Made by a program: the position numbers and the translations under genes. Source: Pseudanabaena sp. FACHB-2040 (GTDB taxonomy: Bacteria; Cyanobacteriota; Cyanobacteriia; Phormidesmidales; Phormidesmidaceae). From it: 64,000 nucleotides of DNA. Positions 13,874 through 23,240 of the stretch are shown here, piece after piece. The notes below the pieces were generated by a model. It was not told the DNA's origin, did no database searches, and was given only the letters and a program-made list of their open reading frames with translations. The stretch covers positions 310,001 to 374,000 of the forward strand of contig NZ_JACJQO010000019.1 of the NCBI RefSeq assembly GCF_014696715.1, read 5' to 3'. Numbering within the stretch: position 1 is the stretch's first letter; the number at the start of each line of letters is the position of its first letter.

Positions 13874-14359
13874 ATGCAAGACGCAATTACCTCCGTTATC
13901 AATTCCTCCGACGTTCAGGGCAAGTACCTGGACAGCACAGCTATTGATAAGCTGAAAGCCTACTTCAAGACTGGTGAGCTGCGCGTTCGTGCCGCTACTA
14001 CCATCAGCTCCAATGCTGCTGAAATCGTGAAGGAAGCTGTGGCTAAGTCCCTGCTGTACTCGGACATCACCCGTCCCGGCGGCAACATGTACACCACCCG
14101 TCGCTATGCTGCCTGCATTCGCGACCTGGACTACTACCTCCGCTATGCCACCTACGCCATGCTGGCTGGAGACCCCTCCATCCTGGATGAGCGCGTGCTG
14201 AACGGCCTCAAGGAAACCTACAACTCCCTGGGTGTGCCCATCGGTGCTACCGTCAACGCCATCCAAGCCATGAAAGAAGTCACCGCTAGCCTAGTGGGCG
14301 CTGACGCTGGTAAGGAAATGGGTGTTTACTTCGACTACATCAGCTCCGGCTTGAGCTAG
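13874..14359 (+). CDS. apcB: Allophycocyanin beta subunit
   Basis: Partner of ApcA in allophycocyanin. 161 residues. Phycocyanobilin Cys81 lies in [13 protein letters not shown]; Asn71 in RPGGNMYTT is the position methylated (gamma-N-methylasparagine) in this family. Start at ATG 13874 after a 65-nt spacer with an AAGGAAG ribosome site. Followed by a 272-nt spacer before apcC. Confidence 0.98.
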   Translation: MQDAITSVINSSDVQGKYLDSTAIDKLKAYFKTGELRVRAATTISSNAAEIVKEAVAKSLLYSDITRPGGNMYTTRRYAACIRDLDYYLRYATYAMLAGDPSILDERVLNGLKETYNSLGVPIGATVNAIQAMKEVTASLVGADAGKEMGVYFDYISSGLS

Positions 14360-14631
14360 TACCCTTTGGTGCCTAGCCGAGTACTAGTTTTCTGTTCTCA
14401 ATGACTGCGTTGGAGTGAGCCGGAGTCGGGAGTAAGTGTTAAGGACGATAGGTTGTGCTTGGTTGTCTTCCTAATGTCCCTAGCATTGGCTTCAGACTTC
14501 GGCTTTCCAGCAGTTTAGGGTGACTAGATGGAGCGTGAGGGGCTTTTAGTCATCTGTGGTTTAAGGCAGGTGTTTGTCTCTACTCAACCCCTCTAGCACC
14601 TATTTGTTCAGGTTTAGGAGAAGTCATTTCC

Positions 14632-14835
14632 ATGCGTATGTTCAAAGTCACCGCCTGTGTCCCCAGCCAAACTCGGATTCGGACCCAGCGGGAATTGCAA
14701 AATACCTATTTCACAAAGCTCGTTCCCTACGAAAACTGGTTTCGGGAGCAGCAGCGAATTCAGAAGATGGGCGGCAAAATCGTTAAGGTTGAGCTCGCCA
14801 CCGGTCGTGCAGGTGCCAACACCGGCCTGCTCTAA
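14632..14835 (+). CDS. apcC: Phycobilisome core linker LC7.8
   Basis: Small linker that caps the end trimers of the allophycocyanin cylinders. 67 residues: MFKVTACVPSQTRIRTQREL, then KLVPYENWFREQQRIQKMGGKIVKVELATG, which is the CpcD-like linker fold. Two adjacent ATGs (14632, 14638) are possible; TTAGGAG lies about 11 nt before the first. The 272-nt spacer from apcB contains no gene and may hold an RNA processing site that lets apcC be made at lower level. Confidence 0.96.
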   Translation: MRMFKVTACVPSQTRIRTQRELQNTYFTKLVPYENWFREQQRIQKMGGKIVKVELATGRAGANTGLL

Positions 14836-14860
14836 GCCATCCTCCTTTAAATTTGGCAAT

Positions 14861-14905
14861 ACGAAAGCGGAAGCACAGACATCTATGCTTCCGCTTTCGT
14901 GTTTG
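14861..14905 (+). terminator. Terminator of the apcAB(C) transcript
   Basis: Perfect 15-bp stem ACGAAAGCGGAAGCA (14861-14875) / TGCTTCCGCTTTCGT (14886-14900), 10-nt loop, then GTTTG. Located 25 nt after the apcC stop. Confidence 0.8.
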
Positions 14906-14970
14906 TACCTTACAAACTACGCCCAGTCATACTGCAGCAAAGCATCTGCTGTGACTATCTGTAATCTTGA

Positions 14971-14998
14971 TTGACACTCGATTGGACTCCGCTATACT
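14971..14998 (+). promoter_or_regulatory. Sigma70-type promoter for ftsW
   Basis: Consensus TTGACA (14971-14976), 16-nt spacer, TATACT (14993-14998). Transcription would begin near 15005, about 25 nt before the ftsW start. Confidence 0.7.
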
Positions 14999-15030
14999 AA
15001 ACCCTGAAATCCACGAGCCTGAAACGATTG

Positions 15031-16218
15031 GTGCTTGCCCGCCTGATTCCGTTTATTGACCGCTCTACCCAAGACTGGACTGCCGAAGCTCGTTGGCTGC
15101 GCTGGCTAACCTTTGTCTGGCTAAGCCTGGGGATTCTGATTCTATTTTCAGCTTCTTACCCTGCCAGTTTGGCCGAACAGGGCCATGGCCTGCACTACGT
15201 GCTGGTTCAGCTCCTGTGGGTCGCGATTGGGCTAATGGGCTTTAATCAAATTGTCCATACCCCGCTAGATCGGCTGCTCAAGCTCTCAGGAACGCTTGTT
15301 CTAGTACTGCTGGGTCTGATTGGGTTAACGTTAATCCCGGCGTTGGGCATCACAGTCAATGGAGCGACCCGGTGGCTGGCCCTAGGGCCCTTTCTGATTC
15401 AGCCGTCGGAGCTGATCAAGCCTTGCTTGGTGCTGCAGGGGGCCAGGCTATTTGGCCGTTGGCCGCAGTTGACCTGGGCAACCCGGCTATCCTGGTTGGG
15501 CATTTTCGGTGCTGTTTTAGGCAGCATCCTGATTCAGCCCAACCTCAGTACTGCCGCTATTTGCGGACTAACGCTCTGGCTAGTGGCCCTAGCATCTGGG
15601 ATTCCATACCTGTACATGCTGATGACAGCGGCAGGCGGATTAAGTGCTGCATTTTTAAGTGTCAGCATTAATGAGTATCAGCGGCAGCGCATTGTTTCGT
15701 TTCTCAATCCCTGGGCCGACCCCACGGGCAATGGCTATCAGCTAATTCAAAGCCTACTGGCAATTGGCTCAGGTGGGTTGACAGGGCAAGGGTTTGGCCT
15801 GTCTCAGCAAAAGATCCACTACTTGCCAATTCAATACACCGACTTCATTTTTGCGGTGTACGCAGAAGAATTTGGTTTTATTGGGTGCGTGGTGCTTTTG
15901 ATTATGCTGGTCACCTTTGCCACCGCAGCTCTGCTGGTAGCGCTGCGGGCTAGTCAGCCCCTGCATCGGCTGGTTGCCTTGGGCAGCATGATTTTGTTGG
16001 TGGGGCAGTCTCTGCTCAATATTGGGGTGGCTTCAGGATCGCTGCCTACGACAGGTCTGCCCTTTCCCTTCTTAAGCTACGGGGGCAGCTCTATGTTGGC
16101 CAGTCTGGCGACTGCTGCCCTGCTGGTTCGCGCAGCCCGAGAAATTTACGACGCAGAAGTTTTGGAGCTGCCGATTCGCCGCCCAGCCTGGTCCCCATTC
16201 TCTAGAGGCCGGTCCTAA
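15031..16218 (+). CDS. ftsW: FtsW/RodA-type lipid II polymerase, probable FtsW
   Basis: SEDS-family glycosyltransferase that polymerises septal peptidoglycan with a class B PBP. About ten membrane helices; the family signature is seen in NPWADPTGNGYQLIQSLLAI and DFIFAVYAEEFGFIG, and the end has LPTTGLPFPFLSYGGSS. 395 residues from GTG 15031; TTG 15028 is adjacent. A near-consensus promoter lies just upstream. Assignment to FtsW rather than RodA is based on general resemblance and is less certain. Confidence 0.85.
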   Translation: MLARLIPFIDRSTQDWTAEARWLRWLTFVWLSLGILILFSASYPASLAEQGHGLHYVLVQLLWVAIGLMGFNQIVHTPLDRLLKLSGTLVLVLLGLIGLTLIPALGITVNGATRWLALGPFLIQPSELIKPCLVLQGARLFGRWPQLTWATRLSWLGIFGAVLGSILIQPNLSTAAICGLTLWLVALASGIPYLYMLMTAAGGLSAAFLSVSINEYQRQRIVSFLNPWADPTGNGYQLIQSLLAIGSGGLTGQGFGLSQQKIHYLPIQYTDFIFAVYAEEFGFIGCVVLLIMLVTFATAALLVALRASQPLHRLVALGSMILLVGQSLLNIGVASGSLPTTGLPFPFLSYGGSSMLASLATAALLVRAAREIYDAEVLELPIRRPAWSPFSRGRS

Positions 16219-16290
16219 GCGAGGCACGAGCCGACCCCAGCAACTCGCTAGAATAGAGAGTGCTGCTGCACTTAAGGTTGCTGTGAGTTG

Positions 16291-17037
16291 ATGCTGGAGA
16301 CGCTTCAGGTTTACCTTTATCACGTCAGCCAATGGGCTAACCAGCTGGTCAATGCCCAGTTGAGCCACCTGTCTTGGGTTAGCCTGACGGTAGTAGGGTT
16401 GGCCGGCCTGCTGACCAGCCTTTCCCCCTGTTTGCTGTCTATGTTGCCGATCATGGTGGGCTACATGGGGGGCTATGAAAGCGAGAGCCGAAGCGAATCA
16501 GCGCTGAGGGCAGTGGGGTTTGCGCTAGGGCTGGCAACCACGCTGGCTATTTTGGGATTATTTGCCGGACTGTTTGGCTATGTGTACGGCCAGGTTGCGA
16601 TGGGCCTACCAATCGTGGTCAGTCTGATCGCTATTTTGATGGGGCTTAACCTGCTAGGGGCTTTGCCCTTGTCGCTCCCTACGGTGAGCGGGCCTACCTT
16701 AGTCGATTTGAACTTGCCCCCAGGCTTAAAAGCTTATTTGCTGGGTCTGACCTTTGGTATTGTGGCCTCTCCCTGCAGCACTCCAGTGCTGGCTACACTA
16801 CTGGCCTGGATTTCGACGACGGGAGATCCGGTCTTGGGCGGGGCGTTGCTATTAGCGTATGCCGTGGGGTATGTGCTGCCGCTGGTGCTGGCTGGTACCT
16901 TTACAGCGTTTGTGAAGCGGCTCTTAGAGCTGAGACAGTGGTCAGGCTGGATCACGCCCGCTAGCGGAGTGCTGCTGGTGGGATTTGGGGTCTTTTCTCT
17001 ACTGCTCAGGTTTTTACCGTCAGCGGCTTTGGTTTAG
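16291..17037 (+). CDS. ccdA: Cytochrome c biogenesis protein CcdA
   Basis: Membrane thiol-electron carrier that reduces apocytochrome c heme-binding cysteines across the thylakoid (system II). About 248 residues with six hydrophobic helices and the two redox cysteines in SPCLLSMLP and ASPCSTPVL. ATG 16291 chosen; the frame also contains TTG 16288. It lies 34 nt before ccs1, which acts in the same pathway. Confidence 0.92.
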   Translation: MLETLQVYLYHVSQWANQLVNAQLSHLSWVSLTVVGLAGLLTSLSPCLLSMLPIMVGYMGGYESESRSESALRAVGFALGLATTLAILGLFAGLFGYVYGQVAMGLPIVVSLIAILMGLNLLGALPLSLPTVSGPTLVDLNLPPGLKAYLLGLTFGIVASPCSTPVLATLLAWISTTGDPVLGGALLLAYAVGYVLPLVLAGTFTAFVKRLLELRQWSGWITPASGVLLVGFGVFSLLLRFLPSAALV

Positions 17038-17071
17038 CGGTTAGCGGTTTGCAAATCTCATTTAGAAACTT

Positions 17072-18484
17072 ATGACTTCGGGTTCTTCGGGCATTTCTGG
17101 AGCGGGCATTTTGAGCTGGGTCAAGCGGTACTTTAAGCAGGACTTGCTGCCCCTGTTGGCGGATTTAAGACTTGCGATCGCACTCCTCCTAGTCATCGCC
17201 CTGTTTAGCATCAGCGGCACCGTCATCGAGCAGGGCCAGTCCCTCGACTTTTACCGGAGCAACTACCCTGAAGACCCGGCGCTCTTTGGATTTCTAAGCT
17301 GGAAGGTGCTGCTCACGGCAGGGCTAGACCATGTTTACCGCACCTGGTGGTTTCTAGCGCTGCTGATCCTGTTTGGCGCTAGCCTCACTGCCTGCACCTT
17401 TACCCGCCAGTTTCCGGCCCTGGGAGCAGCCCGTAAGTGGAGCTACTACACCAGCCCGCGCCAGTTTCAAAAGCTGGCCCTGAGCGCAGAAGTGGCTAGC
17501 CAGCCCCTAGAAGCGGTCGTGTCTTTTTTGAAAACCAAAAAGTACCTGGTTTTTCAAGAGGGCAACACGGTCTACGCCCGCAAGGGCATCGCTGGCCGCA
17601 TCGGCCCTATCATCGTCCACGCCAGCATGCTGATTATTTTGATGGGGGCAATCTGGGGAGCCATGACTGGCTTTTTTGCTCAGGAAATGGTGCCCAGCGG
17701 CCAGACCTTCCAGGTACGCAATATTTTCGATGCTGGTCCCTGGGCTGCTGCTCAAATTCCCAAAGACTGGTCGGTGCGGGTCAACCGCTTCTGGATCGAC
17801 TATACCCCAGAGGGCAGCATCGACCAGTTCTACTCTGACCTGTCGGTTTTAGATGCAGCGGGAAATGAGGTCAAACAAAAAACGATTCACGTTAATGAAC
17901 CCCTGCAGTACCAAGGGGTAACGCTGTACCAGGCCGACTGGTCAGTGGCAGCAGCACGGGTCAAGCTCAACAACAGCCCAGTTCTAGAAATTCCCATGAC
18001 GCCCCTTGAGCCAGAAGGCGGCGGACGCTTCTGGGGAGCCTGGCTACCCACCAAACCAGACTTAAGTGAAGGGGTGACCCTCTTAGCCCGCGATCTGCAG
18101 GGCACGCTGCTGGTCTACGGCAACGACGGCTCCTTGATCTCCACCGTTCGCACCGGCTTTGCCACCGATGTCAACGGCGTTACTGTGTCTTTGGTAGACA
18201 TTGTGGGCAGCACGGGCCTACAAATCAAGGCAGACCCCGGCATTCCTATGGTTTACACAGGCTTTGGCCTGCTGATGATCAGCGTGATGATGAGCTACGT
18301 GTCTCACTCCCAGGTTTGGGCGCTGGAGCATGAAGGCAAGCTCTATGTTGGGGGCCGCACCAACCGAGCACAGGTGGCTTTTGAGCGAGAAATGTTGGGC
18401 TTGCTAGAGCAGCTTGAAGCCGCCAGCACTGACAGTTCAGACTCGACGCTGGTGCCACACGAAGCCGTTGTTTTTGGCCCCTAG
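17072..18484 (+). CDS. ccs1: Cytochrome c biogenesis protein Ccs1/CcsB (ResB family)
   Basis: Part of the system II heme-handling and ligation complex with CcsA. 470 residues: three N-terminal membrane helices ([59 protein letters not shown]), a large lumenal domain (about 215-395) and a last helix near [17 protein letters not shown], followed by a conserved cytosolic His-containing stretch. The pair ccdA-ccs1 is probably one operon. It supports cytochrome f, c6 and c550 maturation. Confidence 0.93.
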   Translation: MTSGSSGISGAGILSWVKRYFKQDLLPLLADLRLAIALLLVIALFSISGTVIEQGQSLDFYRSNYPEDPALFGFLSWKVLLTAGLDHVYRTWWFLALLILFGASLTACTFTRQFPALGAARKWSYYTSPRQFQKLALSAEVASQPLEAVVSFLKTKKYLVFQEGNTVYARKGIAGRIGPIIVHASMLIILMGAIWGAMTGFFAQEMVPSGQTFQVRNIFDAGPWAAAQIPKDWSVRVNRFWIDYTPEGSIDQFYSDLSVLDAAGNEVKQKTIHVNEPLQYQGVTLYQADWSVAAARVKLNNSPVLEIPMTPLEPEGGGRFWGAWLPTKPDLSEGVTLLARDLQGTLLVYGNDGSLISTVRTGFATDVNGVTVSLVDIVGSTGLQIKADPGIPMVYTGFGLLMISVMMSYVSHSQVWALEHEGKLYVGGRTNRAQVAFEREMLGLLEQLEAASTDSSDSTLVPHEAVVFGP

Positions 18485-18529
18485 GAGCTGAATCGCTTTT
18501 CTGCGCCTCATGCTGATACCAATCAACCC

Positions 18530-20284
18530 CTAAATCACGGACCTTTCCTGAAACTGTTGGGCATAGAACTGGGCATAGCGGCTCTTTTGCAGCAGCAGTT
18601 CGTCGTGGGTACCCGATTCGATAATCTGGCCCCGTTCTACCACCAAGATGCGGTCGGCCCGTCGCACTGTAGCCAGCCGATGGGCAATGATAAAGACGGT
18701 GCGATCGCGCATTAGCCGTTCCAGGGCTTCCTGCACCAGCGCTTCCGATTCGGCATCAAGGGCTGAAGTGGCTTCATCCAAAATGAGAATGCGGGGGTTG
18801 AGCAAGACGGCGCGTGCGATCGCAATTCGCTGCCGCTGCCCTCCCGACAGGTTAACGCCCCGCTCTCCCACCCAGGTGTAGTAGCCCTGGGAAAACTGAC
18901 TAATAAAGCCGTGAGCATTGGCAATTTCAGCCGCCTTCTGCACCGCCTCAATATCAAAGTCTTTTTGCCCAAAGGCAATATTTTGAGCAATACTGCCTGA
19001 AAACAAGATTGTTTCCTGTGGCACAATGCCAATCTGACGGCGCAGGCTGCGCAGGGTAATGCTGCCAATATCGATGCCGTCAATCAAAATCTGACCCGCT
19101 TGCGGATCATAAAAACGAGGCAGCAAGTTGACCAAAGTCGTCTTGCCCGCCCCCGAAGATCCCACCAGAGCAATCTTTTCCCCAGGCTGAGCTAGCAGGC
19201 TCAAGTCTTGCAGCACCAGTTCACTAGCGTCATAGCCAAAGGTGACCTGGCGGTACTCCACCTTGCCCGTCACCTTGGGTAGTTCCTGGGCCTGAGGCAG
19301 TTCCCGCACCGCTGGCTCAATCTGCAGCAGTTCAGCCACCCGATCCACCGAGGCCTCGCCCTGCTTAAATTCCCCGTAGTTGTTGATGAAGTGGGTCACC
19401 GGATCAATCAGCATTAAAGCGGCGGCAATATAGCTGCCAAAGGAAGCCCCCGTCAGGTTACCCTGCGAAATTTGCCAGGTGCCCACCAGCAGAATACACA
19501 GCACCACAAAAGCATAAAGAAAACCCACCACCGGATACTGAACCGACTGTAGCCAGGCCGCCTTGTACCGGGCCTGCCGGTTCTTCTCAGCCTCGGCGGT
19601 AAACTGCTCAATCGCATACTCTTCGGCTGCAAAGGCTCGCACCAGGCGAATGCCGCTAAAGACCTCCGTCACCAGCGAAGACAGATCAGAGACTAGGTTC
19701 TGGCTGTTGCGGGAAAAGCTCAACATCTTGTCGCCAAACCAGCCTGCCAAAATCGCCAGAATCGGCACCAGCACCAACGCCGTTGCCGTGAGCTGCCAGT
19801 TGAGGTAGATCATGTAGCCCAGCACGACAATTAGCTGCAGCGCTGAGGGAATGAAGTCGTGAAACAGCTTAAGCACCACTTCCCCAATCCGGTCAATGTC
19901 CTCTGTCAGCCGGTAGGCCAAGTCCCCCGTCTGGGCCCGTTCAAAATAAGATAGGCTGAGCTTGTGAACGTGGGTATAGACTTCTCTGCGAACTTTAAAG
20001 GCAGCCTGCAGAGCGACTTTTGCCATCAGCGAGTCTTGCCCATACTGCCCTAGCTTCTGGATGAAGAAGCCCACTAGGGTGATCACCATTAGCTGCGCCA
20101 CCCCTTCCACATTTCCCTGGCTCAAAAGCTCTAGCGTGCGCCCCGCCAGGTAAGCCAAAATAGGCCAGTACGCTACAAACACCAGAGTGCACAGCAGCGC
20201 CTGCAAAATAGTGGGCCACTGACTACGCACATAGGGAGCCAAAATCCAGTAGTTGGAAGGCTTTGGGGGCTTACGCTTCTTCAA
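18530..20284 (-). CDS. ABC exporter, fused permease and ATPase
   Basis: 584 residues: a six-helix transmembrane domain (about 20-320) and a C-terminal nucleotide-binding domain with Walker A VGSSGAGKTT, Q-loop GIVPQETILFSG, signature LSGGQRQRIAIARA, Walker B ILILDEATSALD and switch histidine IIAHRLAT. This is the MsbA/multidrug half-transporter layout, working as a homodimer. The substrate (lipid, peptide or drug) cannot be told from the sequence. The 3' end converges on ccs1 with about 45 nt between. Confidence 0.9.
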   Translation of the reverse strand: MKKRKPPKPSNYWILAPYVRSQWPTILQALLCTLVFVAYWPILAYLAGRTLELLSQGNVEGVAQLMVITLVGFFIQKLGQYGQDSLMAKVALQAAFKVRREVYTHVHKLSLSYFERAQTGDLAYRLTEDIDRIGEVVLKLFHDFIPSALQLIVVLGYMIYLNWQLTATALVLVPILAILAGWFGDKMLSFSRNSQNLVSDLSSLVTEVFSGIRLVRAFAAEEYAIEQFTAEAEKNRQARYKAAWLQSVQYPVVGFLYAFVVLCILLVGTWQISQGNLTGASFGSYIAAALMLIDPVTHFINNYGEFKQGEASVDRVAELLQIEPAVRELPQAQELPKVTGKVEYRQVTFGYDASELVLQDLSLLAQPGEKIALVGSSGAGKTTLVNLLPRFYDPQAGQILIDGIDIGSITLRSLRRQIGIVPQETILFSGSIAQNIAFGQKDFDIEAVQKAAEIANAHGFISQFSQGYYTWVGERGVNLSGGQRQRIAIARAVLLNPRILILDEATSALDAESEALVQEALERLMRDRTVFIIAHRLATVRRADRILVVERGQIIESGTHDELLLQKSRYAQFYAQQFQERSVI

Positions 20285-20441
20285 TCGAAAAACCTGTCAA
20301 ATGCTGAGTTGATGCCATCACGCTATCAGGTTTCGGCCCCTTCGGCGTAACCAGCTGTGACAGATCTGAAGTTGCCGCTAGGGTCACAACTTGCTTCAAT
20401 AGCAGACGGTCCATTCAGGTTTATCTCAACAGGTAAGACAC

Positions 20442-21020
20442 ATGGCAACGGTAGTTGTGGCAACAGGCAACCCTGGTAAGTTGACGGAAATGCAGGCCCA
20501 TTTGCAGGATTTGGGCTGGACCCTGGTGCTCAAGCCAGAGGCGGTGGAGGTAGACGAAACCGGCACCACCTTTATTGAAAATGCCCGACTAAAGGCGTCA
20601 GAAGTCGCAAAAGCTACTAACCAATGGGCCATCGCAGACGACTCTGGGCTAGCGGTAGACGCCCTCAACGGAGCTCCTGGCCTCTACTCAGCCCGCTATG
20701 GCAGCTCCGACAGCGATCGCATTAACCGCCTCCTCTCAGAACTGGGCGATACCCCCGACCGGGGCGCTCAATTTGTCTGTGCGATCGCACTGGCCCGCCC
20801 CGACGGCACCATCACCCTCGAAACCGAAGGCATCTGTCGAGGCGAAATTCTCACTGCGCCCCAAGGCACCGGCGGCTTTGGCTACGACCCTATCTTTTAC
20901 GTGCCAGCAGCAGGGCTGACCTTCGCCGAAATGTCTCCCGCTCAGAAAGACGCCATCAGCCACCGAGGCATCGCCTTTCAGCAGATCATGCCAGAGTTGC
21001 GATCGCTCAGCCTGACATAA
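20442..21020 (+). CDS. rdgB: RdgB/HAM1 XTP/dITP pyrophosphatase
   Basis: House-cleaning enzyme that hydrolyses deaminated purine triphosphates (dITP, XTP) to monophosphates. 192 residues with family motifs VVATGNPGKLTEM (nucleotide binding), ADDSGLAVDALNGAPGLYSARY (metal/catalytic) and TGGFGYDPIFYVP. Start ATG 20442. Divergent from the ABC exporter. A hairpin terminator follows. Confidence 0.95.
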   Translation: MATVVVATGNPGKLTEMQAHLQDLGWTLVLKPEAVEVDETGTTFIENARLKASEVAKATNQWAIADDSGLAVDALNGAPGLYSARYGSSDSDRINRLLSELGDTPDRGAQFVCAIALARPDGTITLETEGICRGEILTAPQGTGGFGYDPIFYVPAAGLTFAEMSPAQKDAISHRGIAFQQIMPELRSLSLT

Positions 21021-21051
21021 CCCACACCAAGCCCTAAAAGCCAAAAATTAA

Positions 21052-21077
21052 GGTGCGACCCCAATAGGCGTCGCACC
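21052..21077. terminator. Hairpin between rdgB and psbY
   Basis: Arms GGTGCGAC (21052-21059) and GTCGCACC (21070-21077) are perfectly complementary. It lies between convergent rdgB and psbY, so it may terminate both. Confidence 0.55.
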
Positions 21078-21126
21078 AGTAAGCCATGAGCATGACTTCA
21101 GAAATCTTCTCAATCCCTGTCGGAGT

Positions 21127-21249
21127 TTAAGCTTCCCGATTATTCAGAAAGGTTTGAACTTGAGCCAAGGCGGCCCGACCAATGTTGAAAACGGCCCAGC
21201 TTCCGGCAATGATAATCGGCAATAGAACGACCACAACTCGCCAGTCCAT
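21127..21249 (-). CDS. psbY: Photosystem II protein Y
   Basis: Very short gene found by reading the minus strand: 40 codons, ATG at 21249, TAA at 21127-21129. The product begins [20 protein letters not shown], one membrane helix, then [10 protein letters not shown] and a short polar tail. The MDWRV start and helix match PsbY, a single-span peripheral subunit of photosystem II near cytochrome b559. A perfect AGGAGG lies about 8 nt before the ATG, which strongly supports translation. It is too short for most ORF filters. Confidence 0.88.
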   Translation of the reverse strand: MDWRVVVVLLPIIIAGSWAVFNIGRAALAQVQTFLNNREA

Positions 21250-21616
21250 TAATACTTTCCTCCTAATCCAAGGCAAAAGTTAAAAGGTTGTCACAATTTT
21301 CTCATAATTTACACCAGACCGGGAGAGAAAGGTAGAGGTAAGAAGAAGATGGGGTGACGGGGGCATGGAGATACGGGGAAATGAAGAACAGCTCCCGTTC
21401 TCGAACTCGACCCGGAATACCTCCTACAAGCTCTGCCTCACTATCCAAAGACAAAGCAACACAAAAGCAAATAAACGCAAGAAGGGATACTGGGTATTCG
21501 GCGCAGCCTCCAGCGGCAGCTAAAGAGGACACAGACAAACCACTCCCCTTTGCCCTAAACCCTGTACCCTAAACCCTCTACCCTCCGCCCTCCCCACATC
21601 CCCACACCTCCCTCCC
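21250..21616. repeat. Low-complexity intergenic stretch
   Basis: 367 bases with no gene beyond the psbY ribosome site. From 21319 to 21380 the plus strand is purine-rich (GGGAGAGAAAGGTAGAGG and so on); from 21541 to 21616 it is pyrimidine-rich, with CCCT-based repeats including two CCCTAAACCCT units (21554-21582). The two ends are roughly complementary in composition. Short reading frames inside are low-complexity and not credible. Confidence 0.55.
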
Positions 21617-22162
21617 CTAACTAAACCCCAAATCCCGCCCCTTCCCTGCATGAACCAGAGCCAGCTGGTGATATTTCTTAGCGTGTTCAATCAGTTCCGC
21701 GGCCTGCTCGTCGGAGACGGGGCGGACTACTTTCCCAGGCAACCCCACCACCAGAGATTGGGGCGGCACATTCTTGGTGACAACAGCGCCAGCACCGATG
21801 ATGCTACCAGCACCAATACGAACGCCGTTGAGAACGATGGCACCAATGCCAATGAGGCTGCCCTGCTCAACCTGGGCACTGTGGATGACGGCTCGGTGGC
21901 CAACCGTGACGTAATCTTCTAAAACAGTGGGCTGGCCTGGGTCGCCGTGAATCACGGCTCCGTCTTGAATATTAGTAAAGGCTCCGATACGAATGACCTC
22001 TACATCACCGCGCAAAACGGCGTTGTACCAGATATTTGTGCCTTGAGAGAGTTGCACATTGCCGATTACAGTGGCATTAGGGGCGACAAAGGCGGCTAGA
22101 GAGATATCAGGCTCTGCCCAGTAACCGCCTGGGGTCTGCAAAAGGGGAGTCGAGTTACTCAC
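21617..22162 (-). CDS. Gamma-carbonic-anhydrase-like hexapeptide-repeat protein
   Basis: 181 residues from GTG 22162. Left-handed beta-helix of hexapeptide repeats (VAPNATVIGNVQLSQGTNIW onward). The histidine pattern VIHGDP ... VGHRAVIH matches the zinc ligands of gamma-carbonic anhydrase and YrdA/PaaY-type homologues; trimeric. The frame extends to 22315, but that would overlap the divergent gene starting at 22287 and adds residues unlike the family, so the short start is preferred. Carbonic anhydrase activity is not certain; many such proteins are inactive or act otherwise. Confidence 0.85.
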   Translation of the reverse strand: MSNSTPLLQTPGGYWAEPDISLAAFVAPNATVIGNVQLSQGTNIWYNAVLRGDVEVIRIGAFTNIQDGAVIHGDPGQPTVLEDYVTVGHRAVIHSAQVEQGSLIGIGAIVLNGVRIGAGSIIGAGAVVTKNVPPQSLVVGLPGKVVRPVSDEQAAELIEHAKKYHQLALVHAGKGRDLGFS

Positions 22163-22286
22163 AATGTTTCGGTATTCTGGGCACAATGGTATGTAGGGAC
22201 TACTGAGCGAACAGGCGTCCAAAGTTATAATACGGCTACCGAATACGTCGGGAAGCCATCGCGAGGAGTCACCTGGTTCGAGCCCA

Positions 22287-22799
22287 ATGGTAAATTCAGC
22301 GTTGCAATATCCCATCTATGGCCCAGAGATCCAGTGCCCGCACTGTCGTCAGACGATTCCGGCCCTGACCCTGACAGACACGTATCTATGTCCTCGGCAT
22401 GGGGCTTTTGAAGCCGATCCTGACAGCAAGGAACTGGTGCACCTCCAGTCTGGACGACACTGGCGGCAGTGGGACGGCGAATGGTATCGCCAGCACACTC
22501 ACCCCGACGGCATTCGCTTTGAGATCCACGAGGCGCTGGATCGTCTTTACACTCAGGGCTATCGGGCCACCCGGGTAATTATTGCTGATCGCTACAAAGA
22601 CTTGGTCAACGCCTATCTGGAGCGCAGCACCCCTTGGCGCGGACAGGTTGATCCAGCTACTCCACCCCGTCTTTATGGTCTGCCGGTTGAGTTTAGCTCC
22701 TCTTCCGAGGAAGACCCGCAGTGGGCGGTGATTAACTTCAACCTGGAAAAAGAGCCAGGTGTGCCAGTTCGCTATCCCTACTTTCGGCTTTTTGAGTAG
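22287..22799 (+). CDS. Cyanobacterial conserved protein, TIGR02652-like
   Basis: 170 residues from ATG 22287 (MVNSALQYPIYGPEIQCPHC). It has CPHC near the N-terminus and CPRHG about 15 residues later, which could form a small zinc site. The rest (RHWRQWDGEWYRQHTHPDGI, RATRVIIADRYKDLVNAYLE) is conserved in cyanobacteria as I recall the TIGR02652 family. Function unknown. Probably cotranscribed with the VOC gene 9 nt downstream and the AAA gene that overlaps it. Confidence 0.8.
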   Translation: MVNSALQYPIYGPEIQCPHCRQTIPALTLTDTYLCPRHGAFEADPDSKELVHLQSGRHWRQWDGEWYRQHTHPDGIRFEIHEALDRLYTQGYRATRVIIADRYKDLVNAYLERSTPWRGQVDPATPPRLYGLPVEFSSSSEEDPQWAVINFNLEKEPGVPVRYPYFRLFE

Positions 22800-22808
22800 C
22801 TACGCTCC

Positions 22809-23240
22809 ATGATGCACCATGCGTCTATCCGTACGGCGGATATCCACCGTGCGATCGCATTTTATGAACGGCTGGGCTTTACGGTTCACGAACGCTTTAC
22901 CGCCGGTATTACACTAGCCTGCTGGATGGAAGGCTTGGGCGGGCGCATTGAGCTAATCCAGGTGCCTGAACCTAAACCTGCTGCCGATGCCTTTGCCGAT
23001 GAGAACTACACTGGCTACTACCACCTCTCTTTTGACTTGACACAGCTAGTTCCCAGCTTGCCTGACTGGTTGACCAGCCTAAAGCAGCAGTTTGACCAAG
23101 CTGAGGCTAACGTTCCGCTTAAGGTGCTGCTCGAGCCCCGCCAGCAGATTATCGGCAGCAAGGTCTATGAGGTGGCCTTTTTGGCCGATACCGATGGCTT
23201 GCCGCTGGAATTTATACGGGTCATAGGCGATGTCCAATGA
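22809..23240 (+). CDS. VOC-superfamily (glyoxalase-like) protein
   Basis: 143 residues with paired beta-alpha-beta-beta-beta modules: MHHASIRTADIHRAIAFYERLGF at the start and AFLADTDGLPLEFIRVIG at the end, the usual glyoxalase I/dioxygenase metal-fold ends. His near residue 4 and Glu in LEFIRV are positioned as metal ligands. Substrate unknown. The last 11 bases overlap the following AAA gene, so the two are probably translationally coupled. Confidence 0.8.
   Translation: MMHHASIRTADIHRAIAFYERLGFTVHERFTAGITLACWMEGLGGRIELIQVPEPKPAADAFADENYTGYYHLSFDLTQLVPSLPDWLTSLKQQFDQAEANVPLKVLLEPRQQIIGSKVYEVAFLADTDGLPLEFIRVIGDVQ

Noticed and set aside
13850-14266. 138-codon minus-strand ORF opposite apcB
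   Set aside because: Arises from the strong codon bias of apcB; Gly/Val-rich composition without motif.
22269-22290. GGTTCGAGCCCAA resembling a tRNA T-loop
   Set aside because: The flanking bases do not form the T-stem, and no acceptor or anticodon stem can be folded from the upstream 60 nt.
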